Source of the DNA: Acetobacteraceae bacterium
Lineage (GTDB): Bacteria > Pseudomonadota > Alphaproteobacteria > Acetobacterales > Acetobacteraceae
Assembly: GCA_025356735.1 (NCBI GenBank)
Contig: JANXRT010000227.1
Span: 1 to 7,910 of the forward strand
DNA: 7,910 nucleotides
Direction of reading: 5' to 3'
Shown one piece after another: positions 1 to 6,416 of this stretch; the stretch's first letter is position 1; each line of letters starts with the position of its first letter. A model generated the notes under the pieces. It searched no databases and was not told the DNA's origin. It worked only from the letters and a program-made list of their open reading frames with translations. A program made the translations under genes and the position numbers.

Positions 1-140
1 TCACCTTCACCAACGATGCCTGGGGCGGCACCCCGACCACCGACCGCAACCTTTATGTCGGCTCGATCGACTATGCCGGACACAGCACGCCAGGCGCCAC
101 GCTGCTCAGCAACGGCACCCACAACTTCGCCATCGGCTAG
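1..140 (+). CDS. C-terminal end of a protein with a Ca-dependent xylan-binding (CBM60-like) module
   Basis: This is the last part of a gene that starts left of the window. Reading from base 3 gives 45 residues and then TAG at 138-140. The tail contains FTNDAWGG, then DRNLYVGSIDY, then ATLLSNGTHNFAIG. As I recall the family, this is the C-terminal signature of the small calcium-dependent xylan-binding modules (CBM36/CBM60 type), in which aspartates of the loops hold Ca2+ and the sugar hydroxyls. Such modules often sit at the end of secreted glycoside hydrolases or large surface proteins. The catalytic or structural part lies outside the window, so the overall function is unknown. It has its own terminator downstream and is not part of the following operon. 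An ATG at base 16 in another frame is a shadow. Family call moderately sure; reading frame sure. Confidence 0.72.
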   Translation, partial: TFTNDAWGGTPTTDRNLYVGSIDYAGHSTPGATLLSNGTHNFAIG

Positions 141-230
141 ACATCGCCTGGACGGGATTCAAGCCGGGCCGAATTCGGCCATAGTGGATTTTAAAAAACT
201 GATTTGATCCAGTGCTATTTGATGAGGTTA

Positions 231-267
231 CCGGACGCCTGCGGCAACGCAGGCGTCCGGCTTTTTT
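231..267 (+). terminator. Rho-independent terminator
   Basis: A perfect 13-bp stem (231-243 pairing with 248-260) closes a GCAA tetraloop (244-247) and is followed by C and six T (261-267). It lies 91 bases after the stop of the CBM-type gene and has no A-tract on its left side, so it should work on the + strand only. It separates that gene from the methanethiol oxidase block. Confidence 0.92.
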
Positions 268-293
268 ATGACGTAATGAAATCGACGCGGTGT

Positions 294-322
294 TTGACAC
301 CAGACGCCGGCTTTGTTCACAT
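294..322 (+). promoter_or_regulatory. Possible sigma-70-type promoter for the methanethiol oxidase block
   Basis: TTGACA, a perfect -35 box, lies at 294-299, just after the terminator. At a 17-bp spacing there is only a poor -10 (TCACAT, 317-322, three of six matches). A start near 329 would give a leader of about 36 bases that includes the Shine-Dalgarno. The position is good but the -10 is weak, so this is tentative. Confidence 0.32.
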
Positions 323-349
323 CCCCGGCCACGGACCGTTTCGACGGCC

Positions 350-357
350 AGGGGAGA
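350..357 (+). promoter_or_regulatory. Ribosome binding site that fixes the mtoX start
   Basis: AGGGGAGA lies 7 bases before the ATG at 365. It favours that start over the in-frame GTG at 290, which has no Shine-Dalgarno and would add a 25-residue Arg-rich stretch unlike the family, and over the second ATG at 371, which is 13 bases away. Confidence 0.75.
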
Positions 358-364
358 ACTTCCA

Positions 365-1765
365 ATGTCAATGAGGCCGGATCCGACCTTCTATCCTTCG
401 CCGCGGCTGGCGATGGAAGCGCCGCCGGAACACTTCGCCTACACCCTATTGCTCAGCCCGGATTTCTCGAAACCCGATGCGCTCGCGGTGATCGACGTGA
501 AACCCGGCTCGTCCACCTACAGCCAAGTCGTGCACACCGTGACGATGCCGTACAAGGGCGACGAGTTCCACCATTTCGGCTGGAACGCGTGCTCGTCTTC
601 GCTGTCGCCGCTCACCGGCCATGCGTTCCTCGAGCGGCGCTACCTGATCATCCCCGGCATCCGCTCCTCGCGCATCTACATCGTGGATACCAAGCCGCAT
701 CCGACCCAGGCGAGGATCCACAAGATCATCGAGCCGGAGGAGATATTCAGGAAGACGGGCTATTCACGGCCGCATACGGTCCATTGCGGACCCGGCGGCA
801 TCTACGTCAGCACGCTCGGCGGCGCTGGCGCCGACGGCACCGAGGGTCCGCCTGGCATCTTCATCATGGATTGCGAGACGTTCGAGGTTCTCGGCCGGTG
901 GGAGATCGACCGCGGCGCGCAAAAGATGCACTACGATTTCTGGTGGAACCTGCCGCGCGACTACATGGTCAGCAGCGAGTGGTGCCTGCCGCCGCAATAC
1001 GAGAACGGCATCGTTCCGGAAGACCTGCTCGCCAACAAATATGGCCACCACGTCCATTTCTGGGACCTGCGGGCCCGGCGCAACGTGCAGACCATCGATC
1101 TCGGCGCCAACCACCAGATGGCGCTCGAAATACGGCCGGCGCATGATCCCGTGCGCGAATACGGCTTCCTGGGGGTGGTCGTCGACACCACCAACCTGGA
1201 GGGCTCGATCTGGACCTGGTGGCGCGAGGGCGGCAAATTCCACATCGAGAAGACGGCGACGATCCCGCCCGAACCCGCGCCGAAGGACCAGCTGCCGCCG
1301 CTTCTGCAGGGGTTTGGCGCGGTGCCGCCGCTGGTGACCGACATCGACCTTTCGCTTGACGACAAGTTTCTGTATGTCTCCTGCTGGGGCACCGGCGAGA
1401 TGCGGCAGTACGATGTCACCGATCCGAGGAAGCCGGTGCTGGCGGGGTCGGTCCATATCGGCGGCATCACGCGCCGCACGTCCCATCCGAACGGCAAGAC
1501 ATACGCCGGCGGTCCGCAGATGGTCGAGATCAGCCGCGACGGCAACAGAGTCTACTGGACCAACTCGCTTTATTCCACCTGGGACAACCAGTTCTATCCC
1601 GATGGCGTGCCGGGCGCCGAAGTCATGGCCATCGCCAACCCGGATGGCGGGCTGGAACTGGCGAAGGATTACTGGGTGGAGTTCCCCGAGGGTTACCGGG
1701 CACACCAGATCCGGCTTGAGGGCGGCGACTGCTCGACCGATTCGTTCTGCTACCCATCGGCTTGA
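365..1765 (+). CDS. mtoX: Selenium-binding protein 56 / methanethiol oxidase family protein
   Basis: The 466-residue product aligns by eye over its full length with human SELENBP1 and bacterial methanethiol oxidase (MtoX), which oxidise methanethiol to formaldehyde, H2S and H2O2; the family is reported to be copper-dependent. Visible landmarks are HHFGWNACSS (69-78, the SELENBP1 WNTCSS site), IPGIRSSRIYIVD (96-108), HKIIEP (119-124), PHTVHC (136-141), YDFWWNLPR (190-198), YGHHVHFWDLR (226-236), LEIRPAHDP (254-262), LSLDDKFLYVSCW (329-341), AGGPQMVEIS (381-390), SLYSTWDNQFYPDG (401-414) and the ending GGDCSTDSFC (453-462). It should fold as a seven-bladed beta-propeller. No signal peptide is visible at residue 1, so a cytoplasmic location is inferred, unlike the periplasmic MtoX described in Hyphomicrobium. 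It is the first gene of a tight block, and the next gene overlaps its stop. Family is very sure; the enzymatic activity is inferred from homology. Confidence 0.93.
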   Translation: MSMRPDPTFYPSPRLAMEAPPEHFAYTLLLSPDFSKPDALAVIDVKPGSSTYSQVVHTVTMPYKGDEFHHFGWNACSSSLSPLTGHAFLERRYLIIPGIRSSRIYIVDTKPHPTQARIHKIIEPEEIFRKTGYSRPHTVHCGPGGIYVSTLGGAGADGTEGPPGIFIMDCETFEVLGRWEIDRGAQKMHYDFWWNLPRDYMVSSEWCLPPQYENGIVPEDLLANKYGHHVHFWDLRARRNVQTIDLGANHQMALEIRPAHDPVREYGFLGVVVDTTNLEGSIWTWWREGGKFHIEKTATIPPEPAPKDQLPPLLQGFGAVPPLVTDIDLSLDDKFLYVSCWGTGEMRQYDVTDPRKPVLAGSVHIGGITRRTSHPNGKTYAGGPQMVEISRDGNRVYWTNSLYSTWDNQFYPDGVPGAEVMAIANPDGGLELAKDYWVEFPEGYRAHQIRLEGGDCSTDSFCYPSA

Positions 1766-2478
1766 ATGGCACCGTTGATTGGAACGTCGTCGCACTCTGG
1801 CTGGCGGTGATCGCGAGCGGCCTCTACCACGGCGTCAATCCCGCGATGGGGTGGCCGCTCGCCGTCTCGGCCGGGCTGATGGAAAGAAACCCCCGCGCCC
1901 TGTTTGCGGCATTGGGGCCGCTCACCGTCGGGCACCTGCTGGCGATGCTCCTGGTGATCTTACCGTTTTCCCTGCTGGCCGCGCTGGTCTTCTGGCAGCG
2001 CCAAATCCAGGCCGGCGCCAGCCTGCTGGTGATCGGCTTCGGCCTCTTCCGGCTGGTCAACCGGCGCCATCCGCGGGCGCTGGCGCGAATACGGCCGACG
2101 CAGCTCGGTTTGTGGTCGTTCACCATGGCGATCGCTCATGGAGCGGGATTGATGCTGGTGCCGGTATATCTTGGGCTTTGCCAGGCAGCCGGGGATGGAA
2201 GCGGGCACGAGGCGGCAAGCGCCCTCATCGGCGCCGATCTCGGCATGGCGTTCCGGGTTTCCGCCGTTCACTCGGCCGCGATGATCGCGGCCGGCGGATT
2301 GTCGGCTTGGCTGGTCTATCGCTATCTCGGCCTGAAATTCCTGTCGCGGAGCTGGTTCAACCTGGATGCGGTCTGGGCCGTCAGCCTCGTGCTGGTCGGC
2401 GCGATCTCGCTGGCGTTCTGTCTGGGAATACCGCACGACTCCGTCCTTTCCGGATTGCGCCATGACTTTCAAGGGTAA
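1762..2478 (+). CDS. Polytopic membrane protein, partner gene of the methanethiol oxidase
   Basis: A hydrophobic protein of 238 residues with about six membrane helices (roughly 8-27, 46-74, 84-98, 115-137, 160-187 and 203-223). I do not recognise an established function. The start is TTG overlapping the mtoX stop in TTGA (1762-1765). There is no Shine-Dalgarno, so translation is probably coupled to mtoX. Four histidines fall in or at the edge of helices: GLYHGVNPAMGW (H23), LTVGHLLAM (H58), IAHGAGLM (H126) and SAVHSAAM (H170). The first two recall the H...P-G/D-H and T-x-x-H patterns of NicO/UreH-type metal transporters, but the match is partial (NPAMG in place of the usual PDH or PGH), so membership is an inference. 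Basic loop RLVNRRHPRALARIRPTQ (97-114) probably faces the cytoplasm. A role in copper delivery, or in transport of a sulfur compound, would fit the context. Confidence 0.82.
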   Translation: MNGTVDWNVVALWLAVIASGLYHGVNPAMGWPLAVSAGLMERNPRALFAALGPLTVGHLLAMLLVILPFSLLAALVFWQRQIQAGASLLVIGFGLFRLVNRRHPRALARIRPTQLGLWSFTMAIAHGAGLMLVPVYLGLCQAAGDGSGHEAASALIGADLGMAFRVSAVHSAAMIAAGGLSAWLVYRYLGLKFLSRSWFNLDAVWAVSLVLVGAISLAFCLGIPHDSVLSGLRHDFQG

Positions 2479-2887
2479 GCCGCCCGGCAGCGGCGCCGGG
2501 GACATGTCGCGCCGCACGCAGCTGCTGCGCCCGCCAATCGCGTTGTCGGACAAGCAGGTGACCGAGGCGCGTCGCATGCGTCGGGCTGGCGGTGAGCCCA
2601 CTGAGATCGCCGCTGCCCTGGGCCTGCCGCGTGACGAGGTGGAGAAGGCGCTGGTGCAGATGCGCTCGCCGCGCCCGGAAACCACCCGGGGAACGTTGAA
2701 CGTCACCCTCGCGGCGCACCGGCTGATCCTGAGCGAGCGGGTAGGCGACGAGCCGCTGTGGCAGACGATGGACCGGCTGGTGAACGAGCTGCTTCGGCTG
2801 CGCACCGATGCCGTGCGCCGCCGGAAGCCTTCTTCCCCGATTCAGGATGATCTGCTGTCACGGCTCGATCAGGGCGATTCCGAGTGA
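2462..2887 (+). CDS. Small basic protein with HTH-like and possible RHH-like parts
   Basis: The product has 141 residues if started at the ATG at 2462 (17-bp overlap with the previous gene), or 127 if started at the ATG at 2504. Neither start has a convincing Shine-Dalgarno, and the extra 14 residues are Gly/Pro/Lys-rich, so 2504 is a serious alternative. In 127-residue numbering, residues 15-54 (LSDKQVTEARRMRRAGGEPTEIAAALGLPRDEVEKAL and onward) look like a three-helix HTH of the resolvase or sigma-region-4 type. Residues 64-100 read as a short strand (TLNVTLAA), a helix (HRLILSERVG) and a second helix (PLWQTMDRLVNELLRLR), as in ribbon-helix-helix proteins. The tail is basic (RRRKP), then acidic. 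It is probably a local transcription regulator or DNA-binding protein, co-transcribed with the two upstream genes. The family is not recognised. Its end overlaps xylB on the other strand. Confidence 0.72.
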   Translation: MTFKGKPPGSGAGDMSRRTQLLRPPIALSDKQVTEARRMRRAGGEPTEIAAALGLPRDEVEKALVQMRSPRPETTRGTLNVTLAAHRLILSERVGDEPLWQTMDRLVNELLRLRTDAVRRRKPSSPIQDDLLSRLDQGDSE

Positions 2888-4335
2888 GCGACGCCGCATC
2901 CGGCATCGTATAGCGCGCGGTAGCGGCGCTGGCGGATGGCGTAGGCTTCGACCAGCGCCGGGGTGGGCAAGATCGTCTCGGCGCGTACCGGCGGGGTGCA
3001 GATGGTGGCCGGAGCCTCGCCGGTCACCGCCATGCGCGCTAGCCGGGCGGCGCCGAGTGCCGCGCCGTGCTCGCCCTCGGCCAGCCGGTGCAGGGGAATG
3101 CCCAGCGCCGCGGCGATGATCCCGACCCACAACCGTGAGCGCGAGCCACCGCCGATCACGTCCGCCGCCTCGATCCGCGTGCCGGACGCGGCGAGCGCGT
3201 CGAGGCAGTCACGGAACGAGAAGGCGACTCCCTCCAGCACCGCCTGGGTCAGCGCCGCGCGGTCGCATTGGTGCGACAGACCGGAAAAACCGCCGCGCAC
3301 CGCGCCGTCGTTGTGCGGCGTGCGCTCACCGGCGAGGTAGGGCAGGAAGGTGGCGGGGCTGGCGGCCGTTGGCATCGCGACCTCGGCCAGCAGCGCGGCC
3401 TCGTCGCGGCCGGTGATCCCGGCCCACCAGGCGAGGCTTCCCGCCGCCGACAGGGTGACGCCCATCTGATGCCAGAGCCCGGGTAGCGCATGGCAGAAGG
3501 CGTGCACGCCGGTCTGCGGATAGGGGGTGAACTTCGAGGTGGCGGCGAACAGCACGCCGGACGTGCCGATCGAGAGGAAGGCGTTGCCGGGCGCGATCGC
3601 CCCTAGCCCGATGGCGCCCGCCGCGTTGTCGCCGGCGCCGCCCGCCAAGACCGGCCGGCCCGTCATGCCCCATTCACGGGCAAGGTCGGCGTGCAACAAT
3701 CCCGCCGGCGCGTTGCCCTCGACCAGGCGCGGCATGGCGGCGCGTGACAGCCCGGTGGCCGCTAAGGCGGCATCCGACCAGTCGCGCTTTTCGACGTCGA
3801 GCCACAGGGTGCCGGAGGCGTCGGACATCTCCTCGATTTCCTCCCCGGTCAGCCGATATCGCAGCCACGCCTTCGGCAGCAGGACCTTGTCGATGCGGGC
3901 GAAGATTTCCGGCTCGTGGCGCCGCACCCAGAGCAGCTTAGGCGCGGTGAAGCCCGGCATCGCGCGGTTGCCGGCGATCGAGGGCAGGGCAGGGAACGCC
4001 GCCTCCAAATCCCGGCATTCCGTGATCGCCCGGGTGTCGTCCCACAGGATCGCCGGCCGCAGAACACGCCCATCCCGGTCGAGCAGCACCGCGCCATGCA
4101 TCTGTCCGGACAGGCCGATACCCTGCACCACGGCAAGCGCCTGAGGGTGGGACGCCTGGATCAAGCCCACCGCCCGCAGCATCGCCGACCACCACGCCTC
4201 AGGATTCTGCTCGCTATGCCCCGCAAACGGGCGCGAGACCGTCAGCGCCGCGGTCGCGCTGGCGACAGGGCGTTGGTCGCCGTCGACGAGCAGCGCCTTG
4301 ACGGCTGAGGTGCCTAGATCCAGCCCGAGAAACAT
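2869..4335 (-). CDS. xylB: Xylulokinase
   Basis: The 488-residue product is a FGGY-family kinase that phosphorylates D-xylulose with ATP to D-xylulose 5-phosphate in the cytoplasm. It follows E. coli XylB closely. Landmarks are LGLDLGTSAVKALL (phosphate-binding start, D6), LTVSRP and SEQNPEAWW (31-49), SGQMHG (76-81, sugar-binding Met-His), LRPAILWDDTR (92-102), MPGFTAPKLLWVRRHEPEIF (126-145), KVLLPK (150-155), MSDASGTLWLD (170-180), GGAGDNAAGAIG (232-243, catalytic base D236), SIGTSG, ERTPHN and GGGSRSRLW. The length is normal and no key residue is missing. The start is ATG at 4335; only a weak AGG lies upstream. It is the last gene of the transporter block, 141 bases after the ATPase gene across a palindromic spacer. 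Together they suggest uptake of a polyol converted to D-xylulose. Confidence 0.96.
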   Translation of the reverse strand: MFLGLDLGTSAVKALLVDGDQRPVASATAALTVSRPFAGHSEQNPEAWWSAMLRAVGLIQASHPQALAVVQGIGLSGQMHGAVLLDRDGRVLRPAILWDDTRAITECRDLEAAFPALPSIAGNRAMPGFTAPKLLWVRRHEPEIFARIDKVLLPKAWLRYRLTGEEIEEMSDASGTLWLDVEKRDWSDAALAATGLSRAAMPRLVEGNAPAGLLHADLAREWGMTGRPVLAGGAGDNAAGAIGLGAIAPGNAFLSIGTSGVLFAATSKFTPYPQTGVHAFCHALPGLWHQMGVTLSAAGSLAWWAGITGRDEAALLAEVAMPTAASPATFLPYLAGERTPHNDGAVRGGFSGLSHQCDRAALTQAVLEGVAFSFRDCLDALAASGTRIEAADVIGGGSRSRLWVGIIAAALGIPLHRLAEGEHGAALGAARLARMAVTGEAPATICTPPVRAETILPTPALVEAYAIRQRRYRALYDAGCGVAHSESP

Positions 4336-4367
4336 GCCGCTATACCTGACGGCGTGGGCAAGAAAGC

Positions 4368-4479
4368 TTGGGCTCCGCCCAAACCCGCCAAGGGGCCGTC
4401 GCCCCTTGTAGCCCCATACTTAAGAGGATGCGCTCCCGGGCGCTTCCCGGGCGGGGTTTGGGGCAGAGCCCCATACTTA
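4368..4479. repeat. Palindromic intergenic element between smoK and xylB
   Basis: The spacer is a mosaic of hairpins. Two outer arms (4370-4389 and 4450-4471) are inverted copies of each other, differing by two single-base insertions and one mismatch. Each arm also contains its own small hairpin (TTGGGC/GCCCAA at 4368-4382; GGGGC/GCCCC at 4460-4472). Between them are a perfect 8-bp stem with loop CGTC (4389-4408) and a CCCGGG/CCCGGG stem with a 5-base loop (4435-4451). A 13-bp direct repeat AGCCCCATACTTA occurs at 4410-4422 and 4467-4479. No T-tract follows any stem, so it is not a classical terminator. It resembles REP/BIME-like repeats and may protect the upstream mRNA or lower xylB expression. 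Confidence 0.7.
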
Positions 4480-5580
4480 CGCTACCAGCCGATGGGTAAC
4501 CAAATGCGGCAGGGTGATGCCGTTGGCGGCGAACAAATGGCAAGCCGCGGCGTCGACCGCGAGGCGGATCGGCGTGCGCGCGCGGCTGGCGTCGGCGCCG
4601 TCGGTCTGCACGATCAGCGGCAGGTCGGCGCCGTGGCCGACGTGGAGCAGCGTCAGCCCGCCGAGACGTTCGACCAGTTGCACCTCGCCGGCGAGTTCGC
4701 CGTCGGTCCGCGCCATCAGCGCCTCGGGGCGAATGCCCAGCGTGACCGCGTCGCCGGGCTGGGCGGCGCCTGGCTCGACCGGCACCTTGAGGCGCACGCC
4801 TGAGGCGAGTTCGACCGTGACCCCGGCTGCGTCGCTGCTGGCGATGCGGCCGGGCAGCATGTTCATTCGCGGCGAGCCGATGAAGCCACCGACGAACAGG
4901 TTGGCCGGGTGGTGATAGAGCTGCAGCGGCGTGCCGACCTGCTCGACGCGGCCGGCCTGCAGCACGACGATCTTGTCCGCCATGGTCATCGCCTCGACCT
5001 GGTCGTGGGTGACGTAGATCATCGTCGCCTGCAGTTCCTCGTGCAGGCGTGCGAGTTCGATGCGCATCTGGCCGCGCAAGGCAGCGTCGAGGTTGGACAG
5101 GGGTTCGTCGAACAGGAAGACCTTCGGATTGCGCACGATCGACCGGCCGATCGCGACGCGCTGGCGCTGGCCGCCCGATAACTCCTTCGGTGTGCGGTCG
5201 AGATAGGGTCCGAGCTGCAGGATCGCCGCGGCGGCCTCGACCTTGCGGTCGCGCTCGGCCCGCGGGACACGCGCCAGGCGCAGCGCGAAGCCCATGTTCT
5301 GGCGCACCGTCATGTGCGGGTACAGCGCGTAGGACTGGAACACCATCGCCAGGCCGCGATCGGCGGGGCCGACATCGTTGACGCGCTTACCGTCGATCGT
5401 GAGGTCGCCGGCGGTGATCGCCTCCAGCCCGGCGATCATTCGCAGCAGGGTGGACTTGCCGCAGCCGGAAGGGCCGACGAAGACCACGAATTCGCGGTCC
5501 TCGACATCGAGGTCGATGCCCTTGATCGCCTCGACGGCGCCGTAGCTCTTGCGCAGGCCGCGCAGCGTCAGCGTTGCCAT
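4477..5580 (-). CDS. smoK: Polyol ABC transporter ATPase (SmoK/MalK-UgpC type)
   Basis: The 367-residue product is the nucleotide-binding subunit that drives sugar/polyol import through the two permeases encoded upstream. All ATPase motifs are present: Walker A GPSGCGKST (36-44), Q-loop Q82 in VFQSYALYPHMTV, signature LSGGQRQRVAIGR (134-146), Walker B VFLFDEP (154-160), D-loop SNLDAALR (162-169) and switch H192 in YVTHDQVEAMTMADK. Residues from about 235 on (FIGSPRMNMLPG, then TLGIRPEAL) form the MalK-like regulatory TOBE/OB domain. The ATG at 5580 has the Shine-Dalgarno AGGAGG overlapping the stop of smoG, so the two are co-translated. The TAA stop lies in the second copy of the 13-bp direct repeat of the spacer. 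Substrate class is inferred from its neighbours. Confidence 0.95.
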   Translation of the reverse strand: MATLTLRGLRKSYGAVEAIKGIDLDVEDREFVVFVGPSGCGKSTLLRMIAGLEAITAGDLTIDGKRVNDVGPADRGLAMVFQSYALYPHMTVRQNMGFALRLARVPRAERDRKVEAAAAILQLGPYLDRTPKELSGGQRQRVAIGRSIVRNPKVFLFDEPLSNLDAALRGQMRIELARLHEELQATMIYVTHDQVEAMTMADKIVVLQAGRVEQVGTPLQLYHHPANLFVGGFIGSPRMNMLPGRIASSDAAGVTVELASGVRLKVPVEPGAAQPGDAVTLGIRPEALMARTDGELAGEVQLVERLGGLTLLHVGHGADLPLIVQTDGADASRARTPIRLAVDAAACHLFAANGITLPHLVTHRLVA

Positions 5581-5586
5581 GAGGAG

Positions 5587-5592
5587 CCTCCT
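5587..5592 (-). promoter_or_regulatory. Ribosome binding site of smoK
   Basis: AGGAGG on the - strand, six bases before the smoK ATG. It shares its first two bases with the TAG stop codon of smoG (5591-5593), indicating coupled translation of permease and ATPase. Confidence 0.85.
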
Positions 5593-6412
5593 ATTTGACG
5601 GCGCCGAAGGTCAGCCCGCGCACCAGTTGGCGCTGGCTCAGCCAGCCGAACACCAGGATCGGGGCCACGGCTGCGGTCGAGGCGGCCGACAGCTTGGCGA
5701 AGAACAGCCCCTCGGGGCTTGAGAACGAGGCGATGAAGGTGGTCAGCGGGGCGGCTCCCGAGGAGGTCAGGTTGAGGCTCCAGAACGCCTCGTTCCAGCA
5801 CAGGATCAGCGACAGAAGCCCCGTGGAGGCGACGCCGGGCAGGGTCAGCGGCAGCAGCAGGAACCACACCTCGCTCCAGGTGCGGGCACCGTCCATGCGG
5901 CCGGCCTCGAGGATCTCGTTCGGCACCTCCTTGTAGAAGGTGAACAGCATCCAGACCACGATCGGCAGGTTCATCAGCGCGTAGATGACGATCAGGCCGA
6001 ATTGCGTGTCTAGCAGCCCGGCGTTGCGGAACAGCAAGTAGATCGGCACCAGCACGCCGACCGGCGGCAGCATCTTGGTGGACAGCATCCACAGCAGGGT
6101 GCCGCGGGTGCGCGGGCTTGGGTGGAACGCCATCGAGTAGGCGGCGGGGATTGCGAAGGCCAGCGCCAGCACCGAGCCGCCGACCGAGATCAGCACGCTG
6201 TTGAGAGCGAAGCGCAGGTAGTCCGCCCGCTCCTGAACGTCGATATAGCTCGACAGGCTCGGGCGGAAGATCAGCTGCGGCGGGGTGGCGATGGCGCCGG
6301 TCTCGGTCTTGAGGCTGGTCAGCACCATCCAGAAGATCGGGAAGAACAGCAGCAGCGCGATGCCCCAGCCAAGGGCGGTGATCAGGGCGCGTTGGGTGAG
6401 GCTGCGCTCCAC
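5591..6412 (-). CDS. smoG: Polyol ABC transporter permease (SmoG/MtlG type)
   Basis: An inner-membrane permease of 273 residues, six predicted helices, of the MalG-like binding-protein-dependent group. The ATPase-docking EAA loop is ILEAGRMDGARTWSEVWFLL (167-186), followed by LPLTLPG. Close matches to Rhodobacter SmoG as I recall it are WMLSTKMLPPVGVLVPIYLL (108-127), WNEAFWSLNLTSS (206-218) and the end FAKLSAASTAAVAPILVFGW then QLVRGLTFGAVK. The chosen start is GTG at 6412, because the perfect Shine-Dalgarno GGAGGT lies 8 bases upstream at 6421-6426. Starts further upstream would read through the end of smoF and add about 43 residues unlike the family. The start lies 4 bases after the smoF stop. 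Confidence 0.94.
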   Translation of the reverse strand: MERSLTQRALITALGWGIALLLFFPIFWMVLTSLKTETGAIATPPQLIFRPSLSSYIDVQERADYLRFALNSVLISVGGSVLALAFAIPAAYSMAFHPSPRTRGTLLWMLSTKMLPPVGVLVPIYLLFRNAGLLDTQFGLIVIYALMNLPIVVWMLFTFYKEVPNEILEAGRMDGARTWSEVWFLLLPLTLPGVASTGLLSLILCWNEAFWSLNLTSSGAAPLTTFIASFSSPEGLFFAKLSAASTAAVAPILVFGWLSQRQLVRGLTFGAVK

Positions 6413-6416
6413 CGGC

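Noticed and set aside
202..223. Two copies of ATTTGAT 15 bp apart
   Set aside because: Short, in an AT-richer stretch between a stop codon and a terminator; no better than chance for an operator.
290..364. Extended GTG start for mtoX adding 25 residues
   Set aside because: No Shine-Dalgarno, Arg/Pro-rich sequence unlike the family, and it would overlap the putative TTGACA box; the ATG at 365 has a good site.
313..1146. 277-residue + strand open frame overlapping mtoX
   Set aside because: Arg/Pro/His-rich frame shifted against mtoX, with no domain.
764..1795. 343-residue - strand open frame
   Set aside because: Antisense shadow of mtoX; no recognisable domain and the sense strand is a full-length known family.
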